A DNA stretch of 64,000 nucleotides, from positions 460,273 to 524,272 of the forward strand of contig NZ_CP083762.1 in NCBI RefSeq assembly GCF_023558375.1, written 5' to 3'. This stretch comes from Chroococcidiopsis sp. CCMEE 29 (GTDB lineage Bacteria > Cyanobacteriota > Cyanobacteriia > Cyanobacteriales > Chroococcidiopsidaceae). Shown here in pieces: positions 29,301 through 37,893 of this stretch. How positions within the stretch are numbered: position 1 is the first letter of the stretch; each line of letters begins with the position of its first letter. Position numbers and translations under genes: made by a program. Below the pieces are notes generated by a model that saw nothing but the letters and a program-made list of their open reading frames with translations, was not told the origin of the DNA and did no database searches.

Positions 29301-29349
29301 ATCAGTTCCTCTCATTCTTGACCGGAAACGTCCAGCATTTGCCATTCAC

Positions 29350-29554
29350 ATGGCGTATAACTACCGCATCAAAACACTGATTTTCAGAGGTGATGCCCAG
29401 TTTCTCTCGAAAGCAAGCTGGAATTGTTTCAGAAAAGGCTGCGTGCAAATCAGCAACTTGTTCCCCTTCCGTCAGAAAAAATTCATAGGAACCGTCTGGG
29501 CGGGCAATGAAGCGATCGACCGTACAGGCGATGATAATACCTCAGTTTACGCAT
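29350..29554 (-). pseudogene. RibD/DHFR-like reductase, N-terminal part
   Basis: Starts MRKLRYY, then after a one-base shift reads IACTVDRFIARPDGSYEFFL, then LGITSENQCFDAVV. This is the N-terminus of RibD-type reductases (IA-TVDGFIA motif). The middle of the gene, about 45 residues, is missing. Another copy of the same start lies at 31953-32026. Confidence 0.65.
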
Positions 29555-29580
29555 CTTAATGTACTCTTGTGGATTTATCT

Positions 29581-29967
29581 CTAACTTGTTTTAGCTGATA
29601 TGTTCGCCCGCCATGCCCAAATGAAGGCCGACGCGATAAGCAGATGAATGAAAGCAAACACCACCGCCAACGGTCGTGCGCCGTTGAGCAATCCCCACAC
29701 ATCCACAGCGGGACCCACACTAAACCCAACAATGTTGCCGAGGATAATCGCCTGACGTGCCGTGGACGGCTCTGCGTTTCGAGCCGTCCAGTTCAGAACT
29801 GCAATTCCCAGAAAGGTACTGCCGAACACCCGGAGATAGGCAATCAAAGCGGCAGGTGCATCTGCTGGAACGGCACCAATACCGATTTCCCGTGGAGCAA
29901 ATATAAATCCGAGTCCGAGGAGACCCATATAAACAGCAGTGGTACTAAGCAATAGCTTGAGTTTCAT
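29581..29967 (-). CDS. Small four-helix membrane protein
   Basis: 128 residues from the ATG at 29967 (an upstream in-frame start at 29997 is less likely). Four hydrophobic segments: LLLSTTAVYMGLLGLGFIF, LRVFGSTFLGIAVLNW, AIILGNIVGFSVGPAVDVWG and AVVFAFIHLLIASAFIWAW. Family not firmly recognised; function unknown. Confidence 0.65.
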   Translation of the reverse strand: MKLKLLLSTTAVYMGLLGLGFIFAPREIGIGAVPADAPAALIAYLRVFGSTFLGIAVLNWTARNAEPSTARQAIILGNIVGFSVGPAVDVWGLLNGARPLAVVFAFIHLLIASAFIWAWRANISAKTS

Positions 29968-30080
29968 GAGATAGGGGTATGGGTAGCGCGCGCTCAACGG
30001 ACAGTCGGACAGGAGTCAAGGGCGCAGGGCTGGCAATCGATACCTCCGCGTCGGGTGATGACACCATCGGACTGACGCCA

Positions 30081-30824
30081 CTAGCGGGGGGTGGTGCCCA
30101 GATCGTCGGACTGCCCGGCCTTCAGACGAGACCACTGGACGATGGGACGTCCATCGGTACGGTAAGGATGTTCGCCTTTCCACCGTGGCCAGTCGGTCGG
30201 CGAGTCCTCCCACGTCTCCTGCCGCCCGAAAACTGTCATGTCGAGCAAAGCGTAGCTGTTGCCCATCGCCTCGACGCCTCGGCGCGTAGTCCAGTAGGTC
30301 TCGAAGACCCTGCCGCCTTGTCGCAGGTAGCAAACGATGTGCATCATGCCCGCCCGGCGCCCAACCAAGAGAGTGTCGAGCGAGTCCTTGGCTGAGTACC
30401 AAGGCATATCCCAACCCATAAAGTCGCGGTACCGAACACTTTCTTCGTACGGACCCTGGCAGAACGTGGCGTAAGTGACACCACGGGAATGCAGGAAGGA
30501 CAGTTCGCGGACCTGGGACGTATACAAGGTGCAACCCTCGCACTGCTCCGCCGCCGGGCGGCCAGTGTGCCACATGAAGTAATAGGCGATTAGCATCCGG
30601 CGCCCCTCAAAGGCATCCAACAGCGTCAGTGCGCCACGCTCGCCGATCAGTGTTGTCGTGGCATCCACCTCGACCATGGGCAGCCGTCGGCGGGCGGCTG
30701 CAATCGCGTCGCCTTCTCGTGTGTGAGCTTTCTCTCGAACCCGCAGTGCGTCCAGCTCGACCTGGAAGGTATCCCGATCGACCACCGCAGGTACTCCGGG
30801 TTCACTCTTCATGAAGTCTTTCAC
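30081..30824 (-). CDS. DUF899 thioredoxin-like protein
   Basis: 247 residues from a GTG at 30824 preceded by AAGGAGAG (an ATG lies four codons further in). REKAHTREGDAIAAARRRLPMV near the N-terminus, then YYFMWHTGRPAAEQCEGCT, YATFCQGPYEESVRYRDFMGW and VFETYWTTRRGVEAM mark DUF899 proteins, which have a thioredoxin fold and unknown substrate. Very GC-rich compared with the region, like the VOC gene at 28863, so probably a recent acquisition. Confidence 0.85.
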   Translation of the reverse strand: MKDFMKSEPGVPAVVDRDTFQVELDALRVREKAHTREGDAIAAARRRLPMVEVDATTTLIGERGALTLLDAFEGRRMLIAYYFMWHTGRPAAEQCEGCTLYTSQVRELSFLHSRGVTYATFCQGPYEESVRYRDFMGWDMPWYSAKDSLDTLLVGRRAGMMHIVCYLRQGGRVFETYWTTRRGVEAMGNSYALLDMTVFGRQETWEDSPTDWPRWKGEHPYRTDGRPIVQWSRLKAGQSDDLGTTPR

Positions 30825-30856
30825 GGTTCTCTCCTTTAGCGTCTAGAATGCAGGTT

Positions 30857-31037
30857 TCATTTTGGATCAGTGACCTGGAGAAACCGTTCACCCCAGGATT
30901 CAGTTTTGATCGCAGTGGTAATGGTTACTCCTTCAGCCTTCAAGCGCTTATATTCTGCATCAATGTCATCCACGCAAAAACAATCAGTAGACCATCTGCT
31001 CGATGTTGAGTGAAATCGCTGAAGCCGTAATTTGCAC
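30857..31037 (-). pseudogene. VOC-superfamily remnant with internal deletion
   Basis: Pieces QITASAISLN, HRADGLLIVF and VDDIDAEYKRLKAEGVTITT through GERFLQVTDPK match the gene at 28150-28545, but the middle of the first module is deleted and the frame is disturbed. A decayed paralogue. Confidence 0.7.
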
Positions 31038-31109
31038 AGAGTCTCCTCATCCAATTTCGTTTGTGATTATGACCCAGTTTGCAGGCGGAAGGATTGTAAA
31101 AAATTGACC

Positions 31110-31952
31110 TTAATCGGGCAGAACCACATGGCAGGGATGAAAGCCCCGCTGGGCTAAATACTCAGTGGGCGTGCAGTCAGCTAATGCTCGAAAATCGTGG
31201 ATCAGATGGGCTTGATCGAAATAGCCACAGGTGAAGGCGATGTCTGCCCAATCGACCTGCCCTTTGCCAGCAATTCGATAAAGGACTTGCCGCAGCCGTC
31301 GGACGCGGCAAAACAGCTTGGGCGTGAGTCCCACCTGATCGCGGAATCGCTGATTAAAATAGCGGGCACTGCACCCGATTTGATCGATCACTGTGCTAAC
31401 GCTGGGAGTCGGCGATCGCCTCAACTCTCGCAAGGCGAAATCAACCATAGGATGACGATGCTTCTGTAGAACGGTGGCGCGATCGGGCGACTGCATCATC
31501 ATCAACAGAAATTGCTCCAAGAGCAGAAAGCGGTTTTCTGGGGTTGGTGCTTCAATCAGGCGATCGCGCAGTTCAGCAGCCCGTCCCTGCCATAATTCAT
31601 CCAACCCAACTCGCTGGTTATATAATTCTCTGGCAGGCAGCCCCAGGAATGATGCACTGCCACCCGGTTTAAAATGGACACCCATCACAGAGATCTTGCT
31701 GTCGATGCGAATAATGTAACCTTCAGAATGTGTGCCACAAATCATTGTGCCGTTCGTGTTGCCACACTCTGCTCGACTCTGCCGATCGAACAGCGGAATT
31801 CTGTCCTCGTGCAGGTTGATCACCAACTCCATTGAGCCGATCGGCAGCAAGCGCGACTGGGATTGTGACAGATGATCGCCTTCCCGAAACCAAAGAAATT
31901 CTACGAACTGTGAGAGAGGCGATCGCGGTCGATAAGTCGTGTGATAGATCAT
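31110..31952 (-). CDS. AraC-family transcription regulator
   Basis: 280 residues. An N-terminal ligand domain of the DUF6597 type (YRPRSPLSQFVEFLWFREG, MGVHFKPGGSASFLGLPA) precedes two C-terminal helix-turn-helix motifs (TVIDQIGCSARYFNQRFRDQ; DWADIAFTCGYFDQAHLIHDF). It may control nearby detoxification genes. Its 5' end is fused to the remnant of a RibD-like gene. Confidence 0.88.
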   Translation of the reverse strand: MIYHTTYRPRSPLSQFVEFLWFREGDHLSQSQSRLLPIGSMELVINLHEDRIPLFDRQSRAECGNTNGTMICGTHSEGYIIRIDSKISVMGVHFKPGGSASFLGLPARELYNQRVGLDELWQGRAAELRDRLIEAPTPENRFLLLEQFLLMMMQSPDRATVLQKHRHPMVDFALRELRRSPTPSVSTVIDQIGCSARYFNQRFRDQVGLTPKLFCRVRRLRQVLYRIAGKGQVDWADIAFTCGYFDQAHLIHDFRALADCTPTEYLAQRGFHPCHVVLPD

Positions 31953-32026
31953 AGCGGTTAAAGAACCATTTTCACAGGCGATGAGCGATCGACGGTACAG
32001 GTGATGAAATACTTCAGTTCACGCAT
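31953..32026 (-). pseudogene. RibD/DHFR-like N-terminal stub
   Basis: MRELKYFITCTVDR followed by a shifted frame, preceded by GAGAGGAGG. Same start as the fragment at 29554; only about 24 codons remain before the AraC start. The AraC gene may use this promoter. Confidence 0.55.
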
Positions 32027-32050
32027 CTCAACCTCCTCTCAGTGAAAAAG

Positions 32051-32446
32051 CTAACTGGCATAAAGCATTGCCATTCCCTGCGGCTCATGACTATATTTAC
32101 CGCTGTGTCCCGGTTGATACGTCTCATTGTACAGACAGAGGCTATCAGGGTGCTTCATCACAAACTGCATCATCTGTCGGTGCGGTTCTCCTCGGAAAAA
32201 GTGTTTGAGATCCTGCTCTGAACGCCAGTAGCTGACCATGATCACTTCACCAGGTCCACAAATTCCTGCCTTCACTTGGACGCAGCCTGCTGCACTGGCT
32301 GTAGCATTTCTGATCCACAGCAGATTTTTCCACATCCAGAACAAGCCTGCGCGATCGCGTGCCAAAAAGCCATTGATAAAAACAACCGCCTCTGGATGTT
32401 CCGACAAATTGATTTGATAAATGGAATAAGTCTTTGCACTTGCCAT
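32051..32446 (-). CDS. DUF4188-like monooxygenase-family protein
   Basis: 131 residues: EAVVFINGFLARDRAGLFWMWKNLLW, VMVSYWRSEQDLKHFFRGEPHRQMM and KHPDSLCLYNETYQPGHSGKY resemble DUF4188 proteins, a ferredoxin-like fold related to small monooxygenases. Divergently oriented to a PadR-like gene with a large palindrome between, the usual arrangement for a PadR-controlled gene. Confidence 0.7.
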   Translation of the reverse strand: MASAKTYSIYQINLSEHPEAVVFINGFLARDRAGLFWMWKNLLWIRNATASAAGCVQVKAGICGPGEVIMVSYWRSEQDLKHFFRGEPHRQMMQFVMKHPDSLCLYNETYQPGHSGKYSHEPQGMAMLYAS

Positions 32447-32492
32447 CTTCAGACTCCTTGCAGATTTGCGGGTTAATACTCAACAGCAAGAT

Positions 32493-32542
32493 TATTCACT
32501 TAATTGAGTATACAGTTTAAGATATACTCAATTAAGTGAATA
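32493..32542. promoter_or_regulatory. PadR-type operator
   Basis: TATTCACTTAATTGAGTATA (32493-32512) and its exact reverse complement (32523-32542) are separated by 10 bp between the divergent DUF4188 and PadR-like genes. The 20-bp arms are long even for a PadR operator; each arm also holds ACTTAATTGAGT, nearly self-complementary. Confidence 0.8.
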
Positions 32543-32558
32543 TGTCAACCTGCCATTT

Positions 32559-32738
32559 ATGTCTCTGACTTATGCCATTCTGTCTGCCCTGATTAGCGAC
32601 CCTAGCAGCGGCTATGACCTGGCCAAGCGGTTTAATGCCTCGATCGAAGGCTCGGTTGGTTTTTTCTGGAACGCCAGTTTCCAACAGATTTACCGAGAAC
32701 TGAACCGCTTGGAAGAAAAGGAGTGGCTACAAGGAAAG
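32559..32738 (+). pseudogene. PadR-family regulator, 3'-truncated by IS6
   Basis: MSLTYAILSALISDPSSGYDLAKRF, then FFWNASFQQIYRELNRLEEKEWL is the PadR winged helix. Homology ends at GK, where an IS6-type element begins; seven unrelated codons and a stop follow. The C-terminal dimerisation domain is lost, so repression at 32493-32542 is probably gone. Confidence 0.85.
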
Positions 32739-33713
32739 TGTCAGATCTGGGTACTCTAATGACGACAAAGTCAGCTCGACAGTGCTCTTTCCTGACATGC
32801 GCGTTTCTTAAGCGGCTTGGAAGATAGATCGCAGCTGTTGTACTCGATTGACAAACAAGTCGCGTCGTTGGGATAGCGACACGAATTCTCTCATCCTCCG
32901 GCGCGGTCGAAAATAGTTGCGGATTTCATCAAAGCAAAGGCAGTATCGTTTAGCGGATCCAAATGCCCCAAACCCTAGCATCGGATAGTACCGTTGTTTG
33001 ATGCCCCGATGGTCTTGCTCAATTCGGTTTGTCAGGCAGTCACTGACTCGATGTTCCACCTCTGCTCCCAGTACTTCTGCAATGGCTCTAGGATAAGCAG
33101 TATGCCCATCTGTCGTGACTCGCTCTGGTGGTTTTTGAGCGACTCTGATTGCCTCGGTAAAGAATACCTGTGCCGCTTCCATGTCTCGTTTCTCACTCAG
33201 CATTGAGTCCACAAGATTGCCGTCTCGGTCGATGGCTCGATACAGATAGCACCATTTCCCTTTGACTCTAATGTAAGTCTCATCGACATACCATGAGTCG
33301 CTCACTTTCCCTTTGCGCTTGGCACGTAACTGGTTGGCAAATATCACGGCAAATCGAGCCTCCCAGTCCCGCACCGTCTCATGGGTAAACTCAAAACCCC
33401 GTAAGAGGAAAAATTCGGCGACATCACGAAAGCTCATCTTGTAGCGCAACCGGCACAATAGCACCTGAAATACGATATCAGTTGGCACTTCTAGAAAGTT
33501 AAACGGCGTTCCAGTCCGTTCGTTGAAGCTACTTTTGCACTCTCGGCACCGAAACACGCGGTATCCCAGTTCGGTTGTTCTCCCCAACTGGGTGGTGTGA
33601 GTCGAGTTACAGTGCGGACAGTTCATCGGTGCGGGTGAGTATAAGTGCTTGCCAGGGTACTTATACTACCAAAAATAGCGCTTGGATGCTAGATCGAGAT
33701 CCCAGTTCTGACA
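32739..33713 (-). mobile_element. IS6-family element
   Basis: 975 bp between TGTCAGATCTGGG (32739) and the complement of TGTCAGAACTGGG (33713), imperfect inverted ends. The flanks do not share an 8-bp duplication, so the element probably fused two unrelated segments (padR and an AraC-linked promoter), a known outcome of IS6-type cointegrate and deletion events. Confidence 0.8.
32808..33626 (-). CDS. IS6-family transposase
   Basis: 272 residues with an N-terminal zinc ribbon (CPHC, CREC) and a DDE core: SDSWYVDETYIRVKGKWCYLY, AIDRDGNLVDSML, VTTDGHTAYPRAI and NRIEQDHRGIKQR. Intact. Confidence 0.93.
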   Translation of the reverse strand: MNCPHCNSTHTTQLGRTTELGYRVFRCRECKSSFNERTGTPFNFLEVPTDIVFQVLLCRLRYKMSFRDVAEFFLLRGFEFTHETVRDWEARFAVIFANQLRAKRKGKVSDSWYVDETYIRVKGKWCYLYRAIDRDGNLVDSMLSEKRDMEAAQVFFTEAIRVAQKPPERVTTDGHTAYPRAIAEVLGAEVEHRVSDCLTNRIEQDHRGIKQRYYPMLGFGAFGSAKRYCLCFDEIRNYFRPRRRMREFVSLSQRRDLFVNRVQQLRSIFQAA

Positions 33714-33803
33714 GATTCATTTGAAAAGCTGAAACACCTGGATCGTATTATTCACAGGCTACTTTGCCCCTGATGACAGCTTCCGTAACCTTACCCCTAC
33801 TTG

Positions 33804-33847
33804 AGTGCAATGACTTCCAACGCTCAACTTCTTTCAGATTCTTATGG
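33804..33847 (-). promoter_or_regulatory. Shared regulatory motif, site C
   Basis: On the minus strand CATAAGAATCTGAAAGAAG, then GAGCGTTGGAAGTCAT, a diverged copy of the motif at 7492 and 35795. It starts a few bases after the stop of an AraC-family remnant and faces the IS6 element that replaced its target gene. Confidence 0.55.
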
Positions 33848-33849
33848 GG

Positions 33850-33987
33850 TTAGCGAACCTGCTTGGAGGTCATTCCAGTGAGGCACTTGAACTGTTGCGT
33901 CAGATGGTTTTGACTGGAGAAACCGACTTGTAAGGCAATGTCTACGGTTTGCAAAGCAAGTTCCCCCAGAGTAATCGCTAAGTCCGT
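33850..33987 (-). pseudogene. AraC-family regulator, C-terminal remnant
   Basis: The frame LALQTVDIALQVGFSSQNHL, then TQQFKCLTGMTSKQVR and stop is the second helix-turn-helix of AraC regulators. The rest of the gene is absent. It lies directly before motif C, linking this AraC type with that motif. Confidence 0.7.
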
Positions 33988-34027
33988 TTTCCGATAACAT
34001 CAATATCGACTGATTCGCTGACTAGTG

Positions 34028-34648
34028 CTACCAGCCATTAACTAGCTCTTGAATTTTAGATTGTGCTTCGTCTAGCCCCCGTTTTCGTGCCTCGTCTCCC
34101 ATATCTAGACCATTGGCATGAATGAACTGAATGTCGGTCACACCCATGTATTGAAAAGCATACCGGAGCGCAGGTTCCTGACTATCCCATCCTTCGTAAG
34201 GAGACCCTGCTTCAAACTCAACGCCTCGCGATGTGATGAACAAAACTTTTTTACCGTTCGCAAGTCCTTTGACTTGACCATTCTCCTCCATGAACGTGCG
34301 ACCCACACGAACCACTTGATCAATGTAGGCTTTGAAATTGGACGGAATGCTGAAGTTGTACATTGGCACACTGAAAACACATCGATCGGCTGCCAAAAAC
34401 TCATCCACTAACTCATCAGAAAACTTCAGCAGTTCAGCCATTTCTGAAGTCAGTGCTTCTGGCGCAGTAAAAGAAGCCGCAATCCAGTCTTCGGTGACGT
34501 GAGGAACTGGCGTTTGTCTTAAATCACGATAGGTGATCACGTCATCAGGATGTAAGTCTTGCCACGCATCGATAAACTTCTTTGCCAACTTGCGAGATTT
34601 GGAGCGATCTCCCCGTGGACTTGAATCAATATGCAGAATGCTTGCCAT
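34028..34648 (-). CDS. azoR: FMN-dependent NADH azoreductase
   Basis: 206 residues of flavodoxin-like fold: ILHIDSSPRGDRSKSRKLA, VFSVPMYNFSIPSNFKAYID, GRTFMEENGQVKGLANGKKV, FITSRGVEFEAGSPYEGWD. Matches AzoR, which reduces azo compounds and quinones with NADH. Cytoplasmic homodimer in the family. Confidence 0.92.
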   Translation of the reverse strand: MASILHIDSSPRGDRSKSRKLAKKFIDAWQDLHPDDVITYRDLRQTPVPHVTEDWIAASFTAPEALTSEMAELLKFSDELVDEFLAADRCVFSVPMYNFSIPSNFKAYIDQVVRVGRTFMEENGQVKGLANGKKVLFITSRGVEFEAGSPYEGWDSQEPALRYAFQYMGVTDIQFIHANGLDMGDEARKRGLDEAQSKIQELVNGW

Positions 34649-34703
34649 ATTGCCTTAACCAGAAATTTCAATTGCCATCTAGACAGTAAGCCAGCAACTT
34701 AAG

Positions 34704-34790
34704 CTAACTCGCCGTATATCCGCCATCGATCGCCAAAGACTGACCTGTGATGTAGCTCGTAGCATCAGAACAGAGAAAAATAGCAGCGCG
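34704..34790 (-). pseudogene. SDR C-terminal remnant 1
   Basis: RAAIFLCSDATSYITGQSLA then IDGGYTAS and stop: the last 28 residues of a short-chain dehydrogenase, with nothing upstream. Similar stubs lie at 39625 and 40497. Confidence 0.75.
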
Positions 34791-34796
34791 TTTTTA

Positions 34797-35762
34797 TCAC
34801 TCAGTTAATTGCAGGACAATCTTGCCTCGCATTCCTCCCTTTTCTAAACGTTGATGAGCTTGAACGATGTCGCTCCAAGGCAGAACTGAATTAATGACGG
34901 GTCGAATCTGGTCGCGTTCAATCAGGTTCCTCAGTGCGTCCAATTTGTCTCTATATTGAGGACTGAAAACGAAGTGAATCGTCAAATTCTTACCCCAAGC
35001 ATCAAGAAGTGTTTGAGGAGTTGCAATATCGACGATTGTGACAAGTTTTCCAAATGGATGAATCACTTCTGAGCTACGTCCAATCGTGTCTCCTCCAATC
35101 GTGTCTAAAACCAAATCAACACCGCGACCATTCGTTTCTCGCCCAATCACTTCGATATAATTTTCATGCTTGTAGTTGATTGGATAGTCTGCACCCAGCT
35201 TCTTAACGAAGTCAAAGTTTTCTGCACTGCATGTCGTAAATATATAAGCACCCATTGCTTTCGCTAGTTGAATTGCGATTGAACCAACTCCACCTGCTCC
35301 AGCATGAATTAGAACCGTCTCACCGACTTGTAAATTTCCTCTGGTTATAAGGCAATCCCAGGCGGTTCCTCCTGCCAACGGCAAGCAAGCTGCCTCAACA
35401 TGGGTCAAATTAATGGGCTTAACTGCAACAATGCTTTCCTCTGCAACGTGGTATTGAGCATAACTACCAAACTCGCCAAAAACCTGGGGTGAGTAGTAAA
35501 CTTCATCTCCGACCTGGAAATGGGTGACTGCCTCTCCAATAGCTTCAATCACACCCGAAACGTCCACTCCGATAATTGCAGGGAGACGAATTAAATCTTT
35601 GTAGTCACCCCGACGAGTTTGATAATCAATGGGATTGATCGATGTCGCGTATACTTTCACCAGAACTTGGGTCGCTTTTGGAACTGGCTTCGGTATGGTT
35701 TGAAATTCAAACACCTCAGCGCTACCAAAAGCGGTCAGTACCGCAGCTTGCATGTACTCCAT
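34797..35762 (-). CDS. Zinc-independent NADP oxidoreductase (quinone oxidoreductase type)
   Basis: 321 residues from the ATG at 35762, preceded by AAGGAGG. GroES-like N-terminus (VLVKVYATSINPIDYQTRRG, IIGVDVSGVIEAIGEAV) and Rossmann domain (VLIHAGAGGVGSIAIQLAKA). The structural-zinc cysteines of alcohol dehydrogenases are missing, as in quinone reductases of this family. Regulatory motif B lies 33 bp upstream. Confidence 0.9.
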   Translation of the reverse strand: MEYMQAAVLTAFGSAEVFEFQTIPKPVPKATQVLVKVYATSINPIDYQTRRGDYKDLIRLPAIIGVDVSGVIEAIGEAVTHFQVGDEVYYSPQVFGEFGSYAQYHVAEESIVAVKPINLTHVEAACLPLAGGTAWDCLITRGNLQVGETVLIHAGAGGVGSIAIQLAKAMGAYIFTTCSAENFDFVKKLGADYPINYKHENYIEVIGRETNGRGVDLVLDTIGGDTIGRSSEVIHPFGKLVTIVDIATPQTLLDAWGKNLTIHFVFSPQYRDKLDALRNLIERDQIRPVINSVLPWSDIVQAHQRLEKGGMRGKIVLQLTE

Positions 35763-35794
35763 ATCAGCCTCCTTACGTCTAAAATGATTGATCC

Positions 35795-35840
35795 AAAGTG
35801 TAGTGAGTTCCAATGCTTGATTTCTTCCAGATTCTTATGG
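35795..35840 (-). promoter_or_regulatory. Shared regulatory motif, site B
   Basis: On the minus strand CCATAAGAATCTGGAAG, then CAAGCATTGGAACTCA, then TACACTTTGGAT, ending 33 bp before the oxidoreductase ATG. Closest match to site A at 7492-7535; likely an activator site overlapping the promoter. Confidence 0.6.
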
Positions 35841-35854
35841 TAGATGGCGAGCTA

Positions 35855-35925
35855 GTAGGGTGGGCGATGCCCACCATTTTGTAAAACCCTTCACATCAAA
35901 GCTTTGTGGACAGTGCCCACCCTAC
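35855..35925. repeat. 71-bp inverted-repeat element
   Basis: GTAGGGTGGGC ... GCCCACCCTAC, an 11-bp inverted pair around a 49-bp interior that itself contains GTGGGC/GCCCAC. Resembles small palindromic REP/MITE sequences common in cyanobacteria. Confidence 0.6.
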
Positions 35926-35933
35926 AATTTGTG

Positions 35934-36027
35934 GCTTGAAGTTTGCTCGAATGGTTGTGGTGCGATCGCAACTATCATCAGCTTGAAGTTTGCTTGAATA
36001 GTTGTGGTGCGATCGCAACTATCATCA
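35934..36027 (+). repeat. Two tandem 47-bp repeats with HIP1
   Basis: Copy 1 at 35934-35980 and copy 2 at 35981-36027 begin GCTTGAAGTTTGCT and contain GTGCGATCGCAACTATCATCA-like DNA; they differ at two positions. No spacer. Located downstream of the metallo-hydrolase gene. Confidence 0.85.
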
Positions 36028-36055
36028 AGTTGCTAAAATGATTGCTATGAATCCT

Positions 36056-37021
36056 TTAGGGTTCACGCCAGCGGTAATCCACTGGCACCCAGGCATAACC
36101 TTGATCTGCTGCCCGAAGGTGTCCAACGCCGGGAAAGGGCAAATGTGCGCCTGCTACCAAAATTCGGGATGCTTCCGCTCTCGCAAACTGTTTTTTGCGT
36201 TGTGCAGCAGCAGCATTGGCATCGACATCATAAGCAACTGTAATTTCTGGCTTGGGAAATTGCACCGAAGCAAAGTGAACAATATCGCCCCAAAACTCGA
36301 TGCTCTCGCCCTTGCTTGCCGCCACATAGCAGCTATGACCAGGAGTGTGTCCGGGTGTGGGATGCGCGGTGATTCCCGGTAGAAGGGCTGTCTTGCCAGA
36401 AAACGATTTCACCTTGCCTGCATCTAAATAAGGTTTGACAGTTTTCGCGGCTTCGTCAAAGTACTTTTCAGCAACGTTGAATCGCGTGGCATTCGCTCGA
36501 TCAAACCAGAAATCGACATCTGGCTTGCCGACATAGAGCGTGGCGGCAGGAAACACCCGTTGACCAGCTTCGACCAGCCCCCCACTATGATCGGTATGAA
36601 TATGAGTCAGAAGAATTGCATCAATTTCGTTAGGCGTGTAGCCTGCTGCCTTTAACGATGTTTGAAGCTTGCCGCCCAGTTTTGGACCAAAAAAGGTCCC
36701 GGCTCCTGTGTCCACGAGTACTTGTTGATCTCCAGTGTCGATCAAGAAAGCATTAATCGATGCCTCGACAGGATTAGTCAGAAAGTTTTTCTGAAGCAGG
36801 CGATCGGTTTCTGTTGGGTTCGTATTTGACAGCAGCGTATGTAGATCCTGGGGGAGTGTGCCGTCGCTCAGGACTGTAATTGTGAAATCACCTAAATTGA
36901 ATGGATAGACACCTGGCACTTGAGCAATCGCACTTTTGCTCAGTGATACCGCTGGAAAAAGACAAGAGGTCACAATCGTTAGCACTGTGGTTGCAACCGC
37001 TATCATCAGTCTAGAAAACAT
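36056..37021 (-). CDS. Exported MBL-fold metallo-hydrolase
   Basis: 321 residues. A hydrophobic N-terminus (MIAVATTVLTIVTSCLFPAV, then SKSAIAQ) is a probable signal peptide. Metal ligands THIHTDHSGG, HPTPGHTPGH and GDIVH are present, typical of metallo-beta-lactamase-fold hydrolases, some of which are quorum-quenching lactonases. Substrate not deducible. Confidence 0.88.
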   Translation of the reverse strand: MFSRLMIAVATTVLTIVTSCLFPAVSLSKSAIAQVPGVYPFNLGDFTITVLSDGTLPQDLHTLLSNTNPTETDRLLQKNFLTNPVEASINAFLIDTGDQQVLVDTGAGTFFGPKLGGKLQTSLKAAGYTPNEIDAILLTHIHTDHSGGLVEAGQRVFPAATLYVGKPDVDFWFDRANATRFNVAEKYFDEAAKTVKPYLDAGKVKSFSGKTALLPGITAHPTPGHTPGHSCYVAASKGESIEFWGDIVHFASVQFPKPEITVAYDVDANAAAAQRKKQFARAEASRILVAGAHLPFPGVGHLRAADQGYAWVPVDYRWREP

Positions 37022-37059
37022 ATTAGAACCCTTTTAGCGATCAAAGATTCGATAGATAA

Positions 37060-37893
37060 TCACCCCTGAAGAAAGTCCAACAACAAGGGATTGACCTGAG
37101 CAGCGTGAGTCCAGTTGATGGCGTGCGGTCCGCCAGGAATGACAACCAGTTGACTGTTTTTAATCAGCTTCGGGAGTCTTGCTGCGGTGGACTTAAGCGG
37201 CAAAATGCGATCGCTATCTCCATGAATGATCAGGGTTGGTACGTCAATGCGGGGCAGCTCATCGCGGAAATCAGTGAGCCAGGATGGTACACAATCTAAA
37301 GTCCCTTTAGCAGAAGCCCCTACAGCCACATTCCAACTTGCCTGAATTGCTTCATTGCTAATCCGCTTACCCAGCAACACATCCACATTGAAGAACGCTT
37401 TGAAAAATTCAGAAAAGTAAGCTGGACGATCTGCAACGATCGCTTTCATAATGCCATCAAAAATGCTTTGGTCAACACCTTCAGGATTCTCGTCGGTCTT
37501 CAGTAGGAAGGGTGGCACGGGAGCCATCAGCACGGCTTTCTGCACCCGTTCTGAGCCATACTTGCCAAGATAGCGCGTAACTTCACCTGTCCCCATTGAG
37601 AAGCCAACCAACACGGTATTTTGCAAGTCAAGCTTGGTCATGAGTGTATTCAAATCGGCGGCGAAGGTATCGTAGTCATAGCCAGATGAGGGTTGGCTAG
37701 AATTCCCAAATCCTCGGCGATCGTAGGTAATCACTCGATACCCCGCTTTCAGCAGCACTAAGACCTGCTTTTCCCAGGAATGACCGTTGAGGGGAAATCC
37801 ATGAATCAGAACAATCGGTTGACCTGTCCCCAGATCTTCGTAGTAGAGATCAATAGTTGCAGAATTTTCTTGACCAACAGTAACGTAAGGCAT
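37060..37893 (-). CDS. Alpha/beta hydrolase, non-haem chloroperoxidase type
   Basis: 277 residues. VLIHGFPLNGHSWEKQ (oxyanion loop), YDRRGFGNSS, VGFSMGTGEV (nucleophile elbow, S in GFSMG), HGDSDRILPL (Asp) and GGPHAINWTH (His). This set matches cofactor-free haloperoxidase-like esterases. 38 bp upstream of the metallo-hydrolase on the same strand, probably co-transcribed. Confidence 0.9.
   Translation of the reverse strand: MPYVTVGQENSATIDLYYEDLGTGQPIVLIHGFPLNGHSWEKQVLVLLKAGYRVITYDRRGFGNSSQPSSGYDYDTFAADLNTLMTKLDLQNTVLVGFSMGTGEVTRYLGKYGSERVQKAVLMAPVPPFLLKTDENPEGVDQSIFDGIMKAIVADRPAYFSEFFKAFFNVDVLLGKRISNEAIQASWNVAVGASAKGTLDCVPSWLTDFRDELPRIDVPTLIIHGDSDRILPLKSTAARLPKLIKNSQLVVIPGGPHAINWTHAAQVNPLLLDFLQG

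Noticed and set aside
28787-29345. GC-rich VOC segment as a second integron cassette
   Set aside because: No G|TTRRRY start and no pairable attC boxes after the gene; a CTTGCC/GGCAAG hairpin alone is not enough.
29998-30824. DUF899 gene as an integron cassette
   Set aside because: A GTTGAGC word occurs downstream, but no complementary R'' box or folded attC is visible.
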